DNA from: Welwitschia mirabilis
Taxonomy: Eukaryota > Gnetophyta > Gnetopsida > Welwitschiales
Length of the DNA: 64,000 nt
Assembly (NCBI GenBank): GCA_051453625.1
Contig: JBOZIK010000001.1
Coordinates: forward strand, 128,118,504-128,182,503
Reading direction: 5' to 3'
Part shown: positions 11,043-24,560 of the stretch, one piece after another
Numbering within the stretch: the first letter of the stretch is position 1
Layout: each line of letters begins with the position of its first letter
Made by a program: the position numbers and the translations under genes
The notes under the pieces: model-generated
What the model was told of the DNA's origin: nothing
Databases searched by the model: none
What the model saw: only the letters and a program-made list of their open reading frames with translations

Positions 11043-12540
11043 TGTTCATGATGAAATTTGGCTATGCTTATATCTATAATTAATCTATGATAATATACAA
11101 GATCACCCTAGTTATATAAATGTTTCATGGTCAAACCCAACTTTTACCAAATAAATTGGGGCTTCTTTTTGTAGTATAGTCCTCATGTTATTCTTTCCAA
11201 GGAAAAAGATGTAGTAATATAAATAGAAAAACTAGTATAAAACATTTTTATAATTATCATAGAATAATTCCTTGAACTAATAACAATGTGAGAGAGATGT
11301 GTTGGTAATCAATATCATGAGATAGGAAATAAACATAACCATAAAAACCAACAAGAACATCTCTTATGATGACTAAGATATTTTATAATAATAAACTTAC
11401 TTAAATCTTAACCTATAAATGTAATTAATAAAGCTAGATATTTTGTGAAGACTCTATGTATTCGTAGCTCTTATAGCTTACTTCATAAGCATGCTAAGTA
11501 AGATTTTCAATTACAAATAACATCAAGTCATAGTAACCAAAGACGTAAGATTACTCTAGAAATTCAATTAAAATGATAAATTTGTAAATAAAGTCAACCA
11601 TCTTTAAGCATAATAAGTATGTAAACTATACAAACTTAATATTAAGAAATTAGATTAAGAACTAAAACCAATTTATATTACACGAAATGAGTAAATCTAT
11701 AGTATAGAAATATAGAAATCAATATATGAAGATGTCATGCTAGCTTTGAAGGGCTAGCTCATTCTTAAATGAGTAACTTAAAAATTAGAAATAATATGAG
11801 ATCTCATAATAATCTGTAAAAATTAGTTATGAAGAAATAATGCTTAATTCCTTAATTGATCAACTCCACCACTTCTAAACAACCTTATAAGTGAGGATAA
11901 AATACACTTTCATACATTAAATCTAAGGTTAGGGCTAGGGTTTCTAAAGATTAGCCTAAAATTCAGCCTTTTCAAATCTAGTTATCAAAACATTTAGCTA
12001 AGTTAGTAGCCAGAGATGATCCCATAGTATAAGTTTAAAGATCTTTTATGTAAATAAACCAATATCACTATTAGATCCACTAACACTATTAGCTTCTTGA
12101 GAATCTACACCTTTAACTTCTATCATAGTGCTTTAAATCATACTAGAAACATGCAAATTAATAGTGTGAAAGCCAAATACTAGTAAAACTAAATTTAAAT
12201 AGTCTATGTATAATAAATTCATAAAAGCATGATAAAAATCAAATGATTATGCTAAGATGGATAGAATATATTGATGTGAATGTCAACTTTTACATGTTAA
12301 CAATACTCATCTCAACACCAACAATAGCTTTTTTTCATAAGCATATGAATTCCTTAGCCCCAAATTCTCTACTATCATAAGTGATTTTAATGCTAGGACA
12401 AATGAAGAAATGAAATGCTTAATGAAGCTTATATAGTTTTGAATGGATGGTTACAATTATTGACTAATAAGGTATTATTACATTATAATTTAAGTAATAA
12501 ACAAAAATAATTTATTCATTGTTTACTATCACTTGGACTT
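11043..12540 (-). other. Putative LTR of element B and following AT-rich DNA
   Basis: Sequence to the right of the primer site should be the 5' LTR of the minus-strand element B. I could not find its partner copy, so the right end is unknown. No gene seen. Confidence 0.3.
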
Positions 12541-12618
12541 CTTGGAATCTAATGGTTAGTGAAATCTAGTAATAGATCATTATCTCCTTCCCTTATGTAA
12601 TTGTCATTCTGGATTCTT

Positions 12619-12704
12619 GAAATCTAGTGGTAGATGGAATCTATTGGTAGGTAGAATCTAGTGGTAAATAGAATCTAGCGATAGGTAGAATCTACTGGTA
12701 GGTC
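12619..12704 (+). repeat. 17-bp tandem repeat, five units
   Basis: Five consecutive units of 17 bases (first one 18) start at 12619, 12637, 12654, 12671 and 12688, each a variant of GAATCTAGTGGTAGGTA. A looser forerunner with the same words stands at about 12548-12585. Confidence 0.9.
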
Positions 12705-13051
12705 ATCACTTTCTACTCTCATTTAAAAACCCATGTAAAAACACTCCTAAAATCATCCAAAATCTTTCATTTATTGTCTAAATTATGCTTAATTCTTTGT
12801 CTTTAGTTTTTAACATTAAAAAGGATCAAGTTGATAATTAAACATGTTAAAAATATTAGAAATTAGACCTAAAAAATCATTAAATATGATCAAGTTGGCT
12901 ACTCATTAATGTAATAAAAGTATAATCTCTTACCCTTGAAATGAAGTTTAAATGATAATAAAGTTAGAAGAGGCAATGAATTCAAATATTCAAATTTAAA
13001 AAAGAAATATTAAAAGACAAAGAAAATAGCATAAAAATAAAGGAATTAAAA

Positions 13052-13053
<2 letters not shown>
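12705..13053. other. AT-rich DNA without recognisable gene
   Basis: Nothing recognisable between the 17-bp repeat and the microsatellite. Confidence 0.5.
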
Positions 13054-13123
<70 letters not shown>

Positions 13124-13223
13124 NNNNNNNNNNNNNNNNNNNNNNNNNNNNNNNNNNNNNNNNNNNNNNNNNNNNNNNNNNNNNNNNNNNNNNNNNNNNN
13201 NNNNNNNNNNNNNNNNNNNNNNN

Positions 13224-13293
<70 letters not shown>
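13054..13293. repeat. (AC)n microsatellite split by a gap
   Basis: Perfect AC repeat on both sides of a 100-N gap (13124-13223). Minus-strand open frames through it encode only Cys-Val repeats and are not genes. Confidence 0.98.
13124..13223. other. Assembly gap (100 N)
   Basis: Gap inside the AC microsatellite, so the true repeat length is unknown. Confidence 1.
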
Positions 13294-13295
<2 letters not shown>

Positions 13296-13418
13296 GTGAT
13301 GAAATCCTAGTAGAGAATTAGATAAGTCAAGATGCTTAAGAATTACTGATAACCAGAGATCATAAAAAGGACAAGTAAATAACATAAAAGAAGAAGAGAA
13401 CAACATATAAAATTAAGT

Positions 13419-13965
13419 AAGTAAGGATATACCACCAAAGAATTTAATATTAGATATTTCTATTAAAATAATAGAAGTAGGTATAAAATACACTAGAAAA
13501 CAAAAACATGTATCAAGAATTTATCTCTACCAATAATAAGTAGTTAAATTAAGAGGAGAATATGAATTCTTATTCGTTAACTAATTCACACATAAAATCA
13601 AATAATCTTGGGTAGATAACCCTTGCTAATGTTCTATATGATTGGGATAATGTAATTCTTATCTTTGATTATTTTTTATTTGTAATGATTTTTAATAACT
13701 CATTGATACTAGCTCTTTATTAATACCTTATCACAATTACTACATGTATTTATGTGGGACCTCTCGTATTTTTTTCATTTTATTAACTTCTTTATTTATC
13801 ATAAATTAATCATCATTATTAGATCATTAATGCTTCTATTTGATTAAACCTTTATTAATTTCTTAACACCTGTTAACTACTAAGAAGTAAGGATCTACCA
13901 CCAAAGAATTAAACACTAGATATTTTTATTAAAAATAATAGAATTAGAAAAAAATACACCCAGGA
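13419..13965 (+). repeat. Pair of direct repeats about 467 bp apart
   Basis: The block starting near 13419 (AAGGATATACCACCAAAGAA and about 60 more bases) returns near 13886 (AAGGATCTACCACCAAAGAA). Each copy is roughly 80 bp and ends in an A-rich stretch followed by ATACAC. The DNA between holds no recognised gene. Confidence 0.6.
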
Positions 13966-16150
13966 ATGGGTATATCTATTAATAATTTGATATAATGCAA
14001 ATGAAGCTAATTTAATAATAATAGAATGACATTGAGTTAGTGATAATCACTAATTAGACTAAGAAGAAAAAAAAAAAGTCTTATCACCTGATATGTGTTC
14101 AAATCTTGGTAGAAGCATAGTTGAGTAGTTATAGTAAATGATTTACTAATGGGTTTTAATTTAATTAAAGAAATAAAGTAAGTGAAAATACAAATATATA
14201 TGTATGAATCATGGATGAATGTTAATGAAAAAGTAATATTAATATGCTACTGATTGTCATTGACTTATATATAGGGAAAAAATGGAATGGAGTAAAGACA
14301 GTGGTATTGCATGGACACATGTCCAAATCATCATCAAGTATTAGTAGGAAGGTTGTGTCAATGATCTACCAAAGACTATTAATCAAAAATAAAAGTGCAA
14401 CATATGATAAATTAAATGTGTTATAATTTTGTTTAAATATCAATGAGATTTATTTTTAAAATACCACTTAATTTAGCATGTACATTATTTTATCCAAAAA
14501 ACAAACAAATCCATAAACCAAAACATTATAATGAATATTTCCTTATTCAAATTTAATTTTTACAATTGAATTAATTATTTCAATTTGTATTTAAACTTTA
14601 GTTTTTACTCCTTAAAATCCTTTATTTTGTATAATTTTAAATAGTGTTATTTTACTAGAATCTTTAATTGTAACCAAAAAAATATTACATAAATTATAGT
14701 TAGCTTGAATTAAAATAACCAAATAAAAAAATAAAATTAGAATTAAGAAAATGAGATCTACCCCTCCTAATTTTGTTTATTTGAAAGAAACTTCATTATT
14801 TTTCTTAATCTCTCTTCATGTATCAAACAATACCATTGAATGATCTTCTTTGAAATAGATCTTTTTAAATAACAATTGTGGGACTAAATTTCATCTTAAA
14901 TAAATATTAATAATGTATTTATAGATAATTTATGCATTAATTAACCCACTTAATTGATTTATATAATTAAAAATATTTAATTAAGAAGTAATTTGCAAAA
15001 ATAAAAATAGTTAAATTAAATTCTAGTATTAATAAATTTTCTTAGGATTTTTATAAAACTATGTAAAACAATTTGAAACCTTCTAGCTCTTCCTCACATT
15101 AATAACTTTCTTTAATACTTAATTTTTTAAGGTCTTTTTACTAGTAATCACCTATAACATTTGGGAGTATTAGATCCATGTTATCTAGTTTTCCATCAAG
15201 AGGATGATTTTTTGCATGTTTTTGTATATAGTGTCTTTTCTAGAAATGCATGAAATTAGGCTTTTCATGTACTTTCTTATATTATAATAAATTTAAACAC
15301 TATTCTTCTTGATATCACTTGGCATTTAGAAAGAGATTGATGTTTTCTATGGAACATCATTAGACCATGCATTCTTTATTTCATATGAAAGAGAAGATGT
15401 AATTTACACTTTAAAAAACAAAATGTCTTAACTCCATATTCTTAGATATATAGGAAAAATGTAGCATTTTCAGACTAGAATCTTTTCAGATTCACGTTCA
15501 TGCAATGAAGGAGCAATTTCAAATGGATTCTCTAATGTATTACTCATGCCTTAGGATCCTTCCAAAATAAAGTTATCATAATTCTACCTTCATTTAGGCT
15601 TTTGTTTCATAGTGCCTTTTCTTTAATGTTTCTATAGTTTAACTACTTTCTATTGTACATGTTGCATTATTTACTACTTTTCTCTTTTGATGTTATAAAT
15701 CTCATAATTCTGTTATTAATATAACTTTTTTTAAAGATCTAGCACTGTCCTTCCCTAAAATTCTATGATGATTTTATGTTTGTGAGTTTCATTCTCAAGA
15801 AACTATTTTAATAAAAAAGTGAAAAAAAATCATTAAAAATTCACTTAGATTTATCATCTTTGTTAATATCTTAGTTTTTTACCAAATTTTCAAGAGAAAA
15901 TATAAGATAACATTAACTTTAGAATTATATGTTCTAGTATTAATAATGTTGGAGATATGTGTTTTATTAAAACTTTGTATAGTTCATATTCTTTATGATA
16001 TTAGCACTGTAATGTATGTCAAAGTAAAAGCTTACTTACTTCTATTAAAATTTTTAATTTAATAAAGTTAAAAAAGAGAATAAATAACTAGACATCAAGG
16101 GATAGTATTAAAAGTTGCATTATTTTTTATGCTAATTAGAATTTAAAACT
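13966..16150. other. AT-rich DNA without recognisable gene
   Basis: No retrotransposon domain or host gene identified. The open frame at 14244-14426 is short and featureless. The part 15160-15720 is slightly less AT-rich and has word patterns that might once have been coding, but I could not assign it. Confidence 0.45.
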
Positions 16151-16298
16151 AGAGTGTTAAAAAATTAAAATAAGNNNNNNNNNNNNNNNNNNNNNNNNNN
16201 NNNNNNNNNNNNNNNNNNNNNNNNNNNNNNNNNNNNNNNNNNNNNNNNNNNNNNNNNNNNNNNNNNNNNNNNNNAGAGTGTTAAAAAATTAAAATAAG
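16151..16298. other. 100-N gap with the same 24 bases on both sides
   Basis: The 24 bases at 16151-16174, beginning AGAGTGTTAAAAAATT, recur exactly at 16275-16298, directly after the N run (16175-16274). This suggests unmerged contig overlap or a collapsed tandem repeat. Confidence 0.95.
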
Positions 16299-16499
16299 AT
16301 TTTTAAGAAGTGGAAAATTACCTCATCTATAATCTATATCAAAAGCATCAAGCTTTTGTATTTGATGCAGAATTTTTGAGTAGATATATAATATTTTATG
16401 TAAATGAGCCTAGTTTAAATATAGTTTATATATAGTTGATGCATGTCCTTTCAAGAAAAACCATTATTAAATAATAAAATATTTCACTTGTAATATAAG
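16299..16499. other. AT-rich DNA
   Basis: No feature recognised. Confidence 0.4.
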
Positions 16500-16950
16500 T
16501 TTGACCTAATTTATCTCACTTCAAATTCCTTAATCTAATGTGATCTAGTTTGATGTATTAAACATCACTTTATCCTTTTAGAGCTAATTAATCCTAGTTT
16601 AATCTACTTTGACCTAGACTAATCAATTAGATATCATTTCATCATGTTTAACCAAGTTTAACCTATGTAATCACATTTGACCCACTTTGATCTTATTTGA
16701 TTAATTAGAGATCACTTAACTTTATTTACTTATTTTTAACTAAGATTGATCTAATTTAATCTAGTTTACTAAATTAGAGATCATTTGATATTGTTTGACT
16801 TGATTTAACTAGTTTAATTAGTTTTACCATGTTTAAATTTACTTAACTTAGTTTGACCTAGTTTGATCTATTTAACATCACTTGACCTAGTTTGATCATG
16901 TGTAATTGAGTTTGACTGGTGTGATCTAGTTTAAGTAGTTTAAGTGTTTT
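16500..16950 (+). repeat. Decayed minisatellite, about 70-bp period
   Basis: Variants of ATTAGAGATCACTT recur at about 16558, 16626, 16705 and 16776, with a further variant near 16871. Between them are many copies of a short word close to TTTGACCTAGTTTGATC. The units are strongly diverged. Confidence 0.6.
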
Positions 16951-18179
16951 CTCTTAATGTTTCCATGTTAAGTTTATAATATATCATTCTTACATATGTT
17001 ATTTGCTTAAAAGAATTAATTTTAGTTTACCAATTTAATTTTTTAATTGGATTAATTATCATAGAATATTAAGTTATTTATTAAGTAACTTATTTTTATC
17101 TTTAATTCATTGTCTAATTAAAAAATTTTCTTTTTATTTTTAATTTTTATTTATTTTATTTTAATATTCAAGTTATAGAAATTTTAAATTTACTTACAAA
17201 TTACTACATAAAGCTTTTTAATTTCAAATATTTTTTTTCCTTTATCTATGCAAAACATTATGCATTGATTCAAAAAAGCATTGTAAAGTTTCATTCTTGC
17301 ATGGCCCATTAAGGTTTCTTTTCCTTTTAATTTAATATTATATAATATTCATATATGATATTTTCCTTATAAAATACATAATAGTATACCTTTTAATTAT
17401 TTTAATGATTGTATAATATATTAAATTAAGTAAGCTTTACATATATCAATTAGATAAATGAGTCTTATTTATGTTTAATATTTTATTTAATTCTTGACTT
17501 TAATTTTTGTTGCCTTATCTTTTATTTATTGGTTTAATTTTATAGAAAAATTTCTTGTGTTTTTAGCTTTCTTATGGTTTAAGAGGGAAAAAATAGCCAA
17601 CAAGGTAGTATTTAATTTAAATTTAAATGTAAGGGCTCTTTCAAAAGAAAAAGAGAAATGAAATTAAAATTTTGAAATAGATATAAAGAATAAGCAATAA
17701 AATGTAAAACTAAAATTATAAAAAATAAGTTTAATTTCTTAGTTAAAATCTCTTCAAGCTATAATAATGAAATCACTTGAATTCATACAAAAGTATTGAT
17801 TTTCTATGATAAAAGATCAATTACCTACAAGGATCTAAGAACATGAAAAGCTATATATGATGTAAGTCTTTTAAGTTAACATTTGTACTTCATTTCTTAA
17901 ATTATAATGTGAATATACAATAATAAAATCATTTGTTAATACAAAATGGCTCTTCTACTATAGAGGATTGGTTATAGGAGTTTTGATGGTACAAGGCTCT
18001 CTATAATGTGAAAGTTTGAAAAGTGCATGACCCTTAAACATAATGATTTTAACTTATTATTTAATTTCTTTATCCTTTTCTCATTCATAATTACTATGTT
18101 ATATTGTTAGTGTTTTTTTAAAAATATTTATTAATTTAGAAATATGTAAAAATAACTGTAGTAGTATAGCTAATATTTA
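16951..18179. other. AT-rich DNA without recognisable gene
   Basis: Long T- and A-rich stretches, no domain or repeat family recognised. Confidence 0.5.
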
Positions 18180-19050
18180 ATCTTATATTAACTAAGGTCA
18201 TAATTACATAATTATTAGCTTAGTACAAGGAACATGATTAAACGTTTATCATCTTATTGCAACATATTACAACCTAACTGAAGTTAAGATTGCATAACTA
18301 ATAGTGTAGTATGAGATATGTAATTTTGACTAACATCATGGTTATACCACTATAGTCATAGTGCAATGTATGTACCTTTGACTAAAGTCTTATTTGCACA
18401 TTTATTAGTGCAATATATTTAAGTAAAGTCATAATTGCATAATATCATCATAGAGTAAAGGAAAAGTTTTTAATCACACCTTTTGGTTTATTCTTTCTAT
18501 GATATTTAAGCTTAACTAAAGACATGGTCTCACAACCATTAATATAGTGCAAGGTACTTAACTTTGACTAAAGTACTGATTGCAAAACTTAATGTAAGTT
18601 ATATTAAGTTTAACTAAAGTCATGATCTTTTATTTGTCATCTGAGTGTAATGTCTTAGTCTTGACTAAAGTCATAATTATATAATTTTCATCATAGCATA
18701 AACGAAAAGTTTCTAGAAAAATATTTTAATGTATTCCTAATATGATATATAATAAAAACATTGTTACATAACTATTAGTTTAGTGGAACATATCTAATTT
18801 TTAGTAAACTTATGGTGTAATAATTATTACTATAGTGTAGGAAAACTAAGTTTGATAAAATTTATAGTTATACAGTCATCATTACAATTTAAGTTATTGA
18901 ATTCATAAATACATAGTTGTTAACAGAGTATAATGTAGATAACTTTGACTAAGGTTGATCTATAGCTATTTAATTCTTGACAATGATTATGATTACATGT
19001 ATAGTTATCCTTTGTTGTAGTTTAGAAACTTTAACTAATTCATAGTCATG
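18180..19050 (+). repeat. Decayed tandem repeat, about 50-bp period
   Basis: A word near TTTGACTAAAGTCATAATTG, followed by a block like CATAACTATTAGTATAGTGC, recurs at about 18189, 18278, 18328, 18383, 18422, 18514, 18564, 18611 and 18663, then more weakly to about 19050. Most spacings are 47-55 bases. Confidence 0.7.
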
Positions 19051-19349
19051 CACATTCTTAAATATGCTAGTATTGAAATTTTAGATGTTTAAAAAGTTAT
19101 AGTTCATATGATTAAAATCATAAACTATAATGTTAACTTTACTTAATATTTATAATATTAGATATTTATAACTATTTTGTATTTATTTAGATTTTATTAT
19201 GTACAATTAGTTAATTCTATGCACTTTTGAGTTTTCCACATAAATGCAAGTATTATTTTGTATAATTAAACCTTAAGTAAAAAAATTATACAATAGTCTT
19301 CTAAAAGTATTTAATACTTTATATTTTCTTTTTTTAAAACAACATTATG

Positions 19350-19503
19350 CTATTCATAATAAATTCCATAATTGAATTATTTCATTATGGTTAAGGAATT
19401 TACTTATATTATTGATATCATACTATATTCTCATAATAAATTTTATACTTTAATGATTTTATTATGGTTAAATAATTTTATTATCTTATTGATATCATAT
19501 AAT
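19350..19503 (+). repeat. Two-unit tandem duplication, about 77 bp
   Basis: TTCATAATAAATTCCATA at 19353 and TCTCATAATAAATTTTATA at about 19428 begin two units that both continue through TTATGGTTAA and end with ATTGATATCATA. Confidence 0.75.
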
Positions 19504-20130
19504 ATTCTATTCTTAACATTGAATGTCATATTTTTCTAACATGATGTTTAATAATATTTAAGAAGAGACACATTTATCTTTAATAAGATGTTCATTAATT
19601 ATTTTATATACATGTATATTAATTATGAATATATTAACACATTAAAAATAAATAAGAATAACTAACTGATAATTTTAGAGAACATTACACTAAGTAATGT
19701 GTTAGAATGTATGTAATAGAACTTTATGCGAACTTTTTTTAAAGAAAAAAATATTATTACTTTATCTAATGAAATAAATAGATTAGTGTACCTCATTGAG
19801 TGATAGAATTATATTTTGATTTGATTATTTTTTAATAGTTTTAAATAACTATGTAGAAAGAGAATAATATTATGGTTTTATAGTACTGATCTTACATAAA
19901 TGTACACAATAAGTAGATATAAGGAAGGGCATTATAGTATCCATTCAAGAAGATGAAAAAAATATTCATGCAAAAGAACTAGAATGATACTATTTTCAAG
20001 TCCTTATCAATCATTTTCATTTTAAGTATATAATTTATGAACTCATACCGTGCTCACCTGATTCACTAATTAGATGGATAATAAATTACTTAAAATAAGA
20101 ATATGAAAAATAAAATAAATATACCAACTT
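19504..20130. other. AT-rich DNA without recognisable gene
   Basis: Nothing recognised apart from a short palindrome TATATACATGTATAT near 19606. Confidence 0.45.
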
Positions 20131-23100
20131 CCACCATTCTATAATTAATTCAACAAAAATTTTGGAAGTTGATGAAAGACAAGATAGGCATGGATGAACG
20201 AATACATAATGCTTATCTTAAGTATAGAACTAAAAGAAGCAAAAAGAGAGTAAATGAAGATATGCTTACTAATGTTAGTGCTTTATCAAATAATTCAAGT
20301 ACAAATAGAAATAATAAAATAAAAATAAAAAATAATTAATTAATCTAAATAGTATTATTGGATACAAGGGCTATCAATCAAATTACTTATCTTAGTTTCA
20401 TCTTGAAGACATCTACTAAGAACATAAAGAGATGTAGTAATATGATATTAATGATAGACATTAATAAATATTAAATTCCTTACAAGAACATGCTTTATTA
20501 AATATTAATACTCTATATATGCCAAGAAGTATGAAATATTTAGATTATTAGTTATGCAACAATGCATGATTAAAACTTCATAAAATTCAATGACATACAT
20601 TTTTCAATCATTGAAATAAGTTTTTAAATAGGCATCAAGTTAGTGATCATGAAAATAAAGGAAAGTTAAATCCTTAATCATGTCATTTAATTATTACTAA
20701 AATACTTAACAACATAGTTCCAAATAAGGTAGACATTTCTATGGAATACGAAGATCATTAAAATAGATGCCAAGTATAGGAAATCAAAAGGATATATTAA
20801 AATGTCTTAATAATTTTATGGAAAAACTTTAAACCAAGTTAATGTCCTTAATCTAGTTTAATCACATATAAAGGAAGTCATTTAAAAATGTAGCCTTTAT
20901 AAAAAAAAAATCATTATTTAGATGTATAAGATATGATAAGTTAAAAAAATTATTAAATTCAATTACCTCTAAGGAATAATTACAATAATAGCTAGATCTA
21001 TAAAATTACTTCATAAATGCATCATAAAATAGATTATTCTTGTAAACTTATTCAAAATTACATCCACTTAAAAATAGTAGCATTATCCATGATAAAATGG
21101 ATAAGGAAAAAATAGGTCTTCTAATTATAACATAAAAGGTGAAGTTTCAAGAGTAATTTATATATTTTCGCATTGATAGGAGTTCTAACACATGATTATG
21201 TTGAAGGAAGATTTGGTTAGTTTTCGATTTTTTATGTTTAGATGGAATATCAATTTATAATATCATTTCTCACTAAATTTATTATATATTTTAAGCATGA
21301 GCCTTTTAACCAACTTAATTCATCATGTAACCAAGTTTATTTTAATAATTGACTAAGAAAAAGTATTTTAAATATAAAATGTATTGGACCATTTGGAAAA
21401 AATACCATTTCAATTATACTTAAATGAGTTAAGCCATTACCATCTCATTTATTATTAAAATTGATAATTGTTATGGTAATAATGAAAATAGATTCATCTT
21501 CTTCTATCTCTCCCTGTTAACTATAAGAGGTATTTTTAATAACATATATTTATCACTTATTCTAGTTGAGCACGTCCATGAAGAAAATGATGGAACTTTA
21601 ATAGATTATTATAAAGATAAGAGCTAATGATATCACTTCATTACCAAAACTAGTGGAAAGTTATATAAGAATTAATTTTAATCATAACTATACATTGTAT
21701 TCCATTAATCATGTATTTGACTTTAAAGGATACATAGAATAATACCTTTTCTTTGGAATGAGATACTTATAAATCACTCAATTAGTACATTATATTAAAT
21801 TATTTGTAACTAATGGTATTTATTAAAGGTGTTTAAAATAAGAATTATATGATATGTCATGGTTATAACCTATAAATACCTGAGATACTAGATATGGAAA
21901 ACTAGTTGTTTTAGATGAGCAACCATTGCTTCTTATTCAAAACATTGATATAAAGTCTAGTGTAACCACTAAAGGCCATAATAACTTAAGTCTCATAGAA
22001 TAGAAGAAAATTTCTGAGAATCTATCAAGTGAAGATAAAAACATTGCAACTTTTACATTTCTTATTAGTAAAATATTATAAAATATATTGATAATATTTT
22101 AGATTACTATAACCCCTATGATTTATAAATTTTTGATTCATGACTTAATAATAAATTTTTTTAATAAAGACTTATGAAAGAAATCTTTACTTTGAGAGTC
22201 AACAAGAATAAGAACGATATGTTCGTTTATATAAATAAAAATAAAAAATAATAATAATTACATCTATATAAAAACATATAAGGAAAAATAATGGTAATTA
22301 TAAATCCAAGTGAGGTAGATGATTCTAACATATGAATAGCTAAAGATACACAAGCACATAATCCATTATAAACATGAATGTTAGTTGAAGTTTTATGGTA
22401 TAAATCTAGTAGTGCATCATCTTAAAGGCATTATAGATAACATGGACTTCAAATCCATGCCATAATAGTATAAAATAAATTTCTATAGTTTCTATGATAT
22501 ATGCTTAAAAAATAAAATTAACAAATGATGATAGGTTTTTTCTTGACTAGAAAAATGCAAGAATGACTCTTGTCAAATGAAGAAGAAAGTGGTCATAATA
22601 TGTAAATAGAATCTTTCAAAGTTTACTTTTTAAATGTATTCATTTTATTTTTTAGTTTTATTGAATAATTATGTATTAGTAATTTTTTTGACCATGAATT
22701 TTAGATTTATAGTGTTTTTAATATGTAAAATCCTTATAGCGGGAAGGATAACTCTATGAAGGACTTCAACAACTATAATAAGATCATCACATAATATGAT
22801 TATAACTACATCGTATTCCTACTTTGAAGATTAACAATTAAAACTTAGTTATATATACTTAATGGTACTTATAATTTGTTTATTAAATAATAAATATGAT
22901 TTAGTTATCTAATAATAAAACCTTTATTACTAGTTGTATTCTCATTTATTTTGTAGAGTATGAACTAAATATAAAGTAGAAGAGTAATTCATGGAGATAT
23001 GGATCAAGCATTATATGAATAAAAAATGGAAGGATAATTCAAGTTAAAACATACATAATAAGGCATATAACTCATTTTCAAATTATTAACATAATAGAAA

Positions 23101-23870
23101 TTTACTTAGATAATGATTATTGAAACTATTTATTTCATATTAATAAGTCTCTTTTATTTATTTCATTTAATGGAAATTTTTTTTTAAAAGATGATGATCA
23201 AATAAAGATTTACAAAAAAATGAAAAAAGAAAATAATGAAGAAACTAAAAATAATGGGGTACTAGAAAATACTTTTATAATTCTAGAATTTATGGTTTTC
23301 ATGTATTATTAGGAAGAATAATTTTGTATTATGAAAATAAAACTGCTTAGTTTTTTTATTAACTTCTCTTACATTTAAATAAGAATAGTTATTTATTCAT
23401 TTTTATGTTGAAATGATTGAATCGATAGTAACATGATTTAGGTTTACATGTATGTCTCTTAAATGATGCCTATAAGTTAGACAATCTTTATTATAAGGAT
23501 TATTTTATTGATGAAAATAAAATATTTTTATACTATTAAGAAAATATTACTTGCAAAATAATACTTCAACATGTTATCCTATTTTTGAGTAAGATACATT
23601 ATTATCAGAGTATTTGAATTATGTTTTTATATTTCTAAGGAAATAATTACATTTATTACAATATTTTAGATATTTTTGGTAAATTCAAAAATGTCTTGCA
23701 TAATACATCAATAAAGCCTTGGATAATTATGTTTTTATATTTATGAAATTTTAAAGTTATAAATCAAAATACCTTTTACATAATAATGAAAAATACTTAT
23801 AATAACTACATCTTTAAATTTTTCCCCTTTTTAAGAAAAATTCACATACAAAAATTCTTAAAGAGGGGAA
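20131..23870 (+). mobile_element. Possible Ty1/copia-like relic (element C)
   Basis: At 20355 the plus strand reads LLDTRAINQITYLSFILKTS, which resembles the copia protease start (L-DTGA-NHIT---SF). About 3.5 kb further on a purine tract AAGAGGGGAA ends at 23870 and is followed by TGTTTGTC, the usual way a copia interior meets its 3' LTR. That distance suits copia PR-INT-RT-RH. However I could not identify integrase or RT motifs in between, and no matching 5' LTR was found, so this remains a weak call. Confidence 0.25.
23822..23870. repeat. Hairpin beside a polypurine tract
   Basis: TTCCCCTTTTTAAGAA at 23822-23837 pairs with TTCTTAAAGAGGGGAA at 23855-23870 with one mismatch, loop 17 bases. 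The right arm doubles as the polypurine tract of the possible element C. Confidence 0.75.
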
Positions 23871-24560
23871 TGTTTGTCATATACATAAATAGTTATACAT
23901 ACATATAATTTTTTTTCTTTCATGCAATAAAAAATCAATCCTAGAAAATACAAAGATCAAGTTGCATAAAATATTTCTGCACAATACAAAAAGTAAAATT
24001 ATTGGGTTCTATGCACATTGACCTTAGGTACCTCACCTATATCCTCCTCATCTTCTTTCTACACTTTCTATTAATAAGCATGTTGTTTCCCACTTAGTTT
24101 CTATTTAATATACTATTCCTTAGAATGTGATATTTTAATTATGTTGCTTAATATTTTTAATAATGACCTCCAACATTCTCTTTTATTCAATCATATTTTC
24201 ACCTATATATTATAGGCACCTATTTTTATGCATAAGAGTATTTGTTATTCCCTTATATTTATTGTAGACATGACTTTATTAAACATTCAAAATGACTTAT
24301 AAGAAATGTTTCTATATTTGTGAAGGGAAAAAAATTAAGATATACTATATAATTTGAATTGTATTTTCCTAGTGAGACTTCTATTGTTAACATTTAGACT
24401 TTATATTTGATACATCTTGATATTATAAATAAATATATTTTTAAGGCTTTATATATCATATTAGTATTCAATTTATTAAGTACTAAAAATGCTATTAAGA
24501 AGAGTTAATTTTTGTTATTTTATTTTTAAGAAAATTAAATCTAAATAGAGTTTTTGAAAG

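Noticed and set aside
12982-13406. Minus-strand open frames encoding Cys-Val repeats
   Set aside because: They are translations of the AC microsatellite and the N run, not genes.
14244-14426. 60-codon open frame
   Set aside because: Short, no family features, no neighbouring coding.
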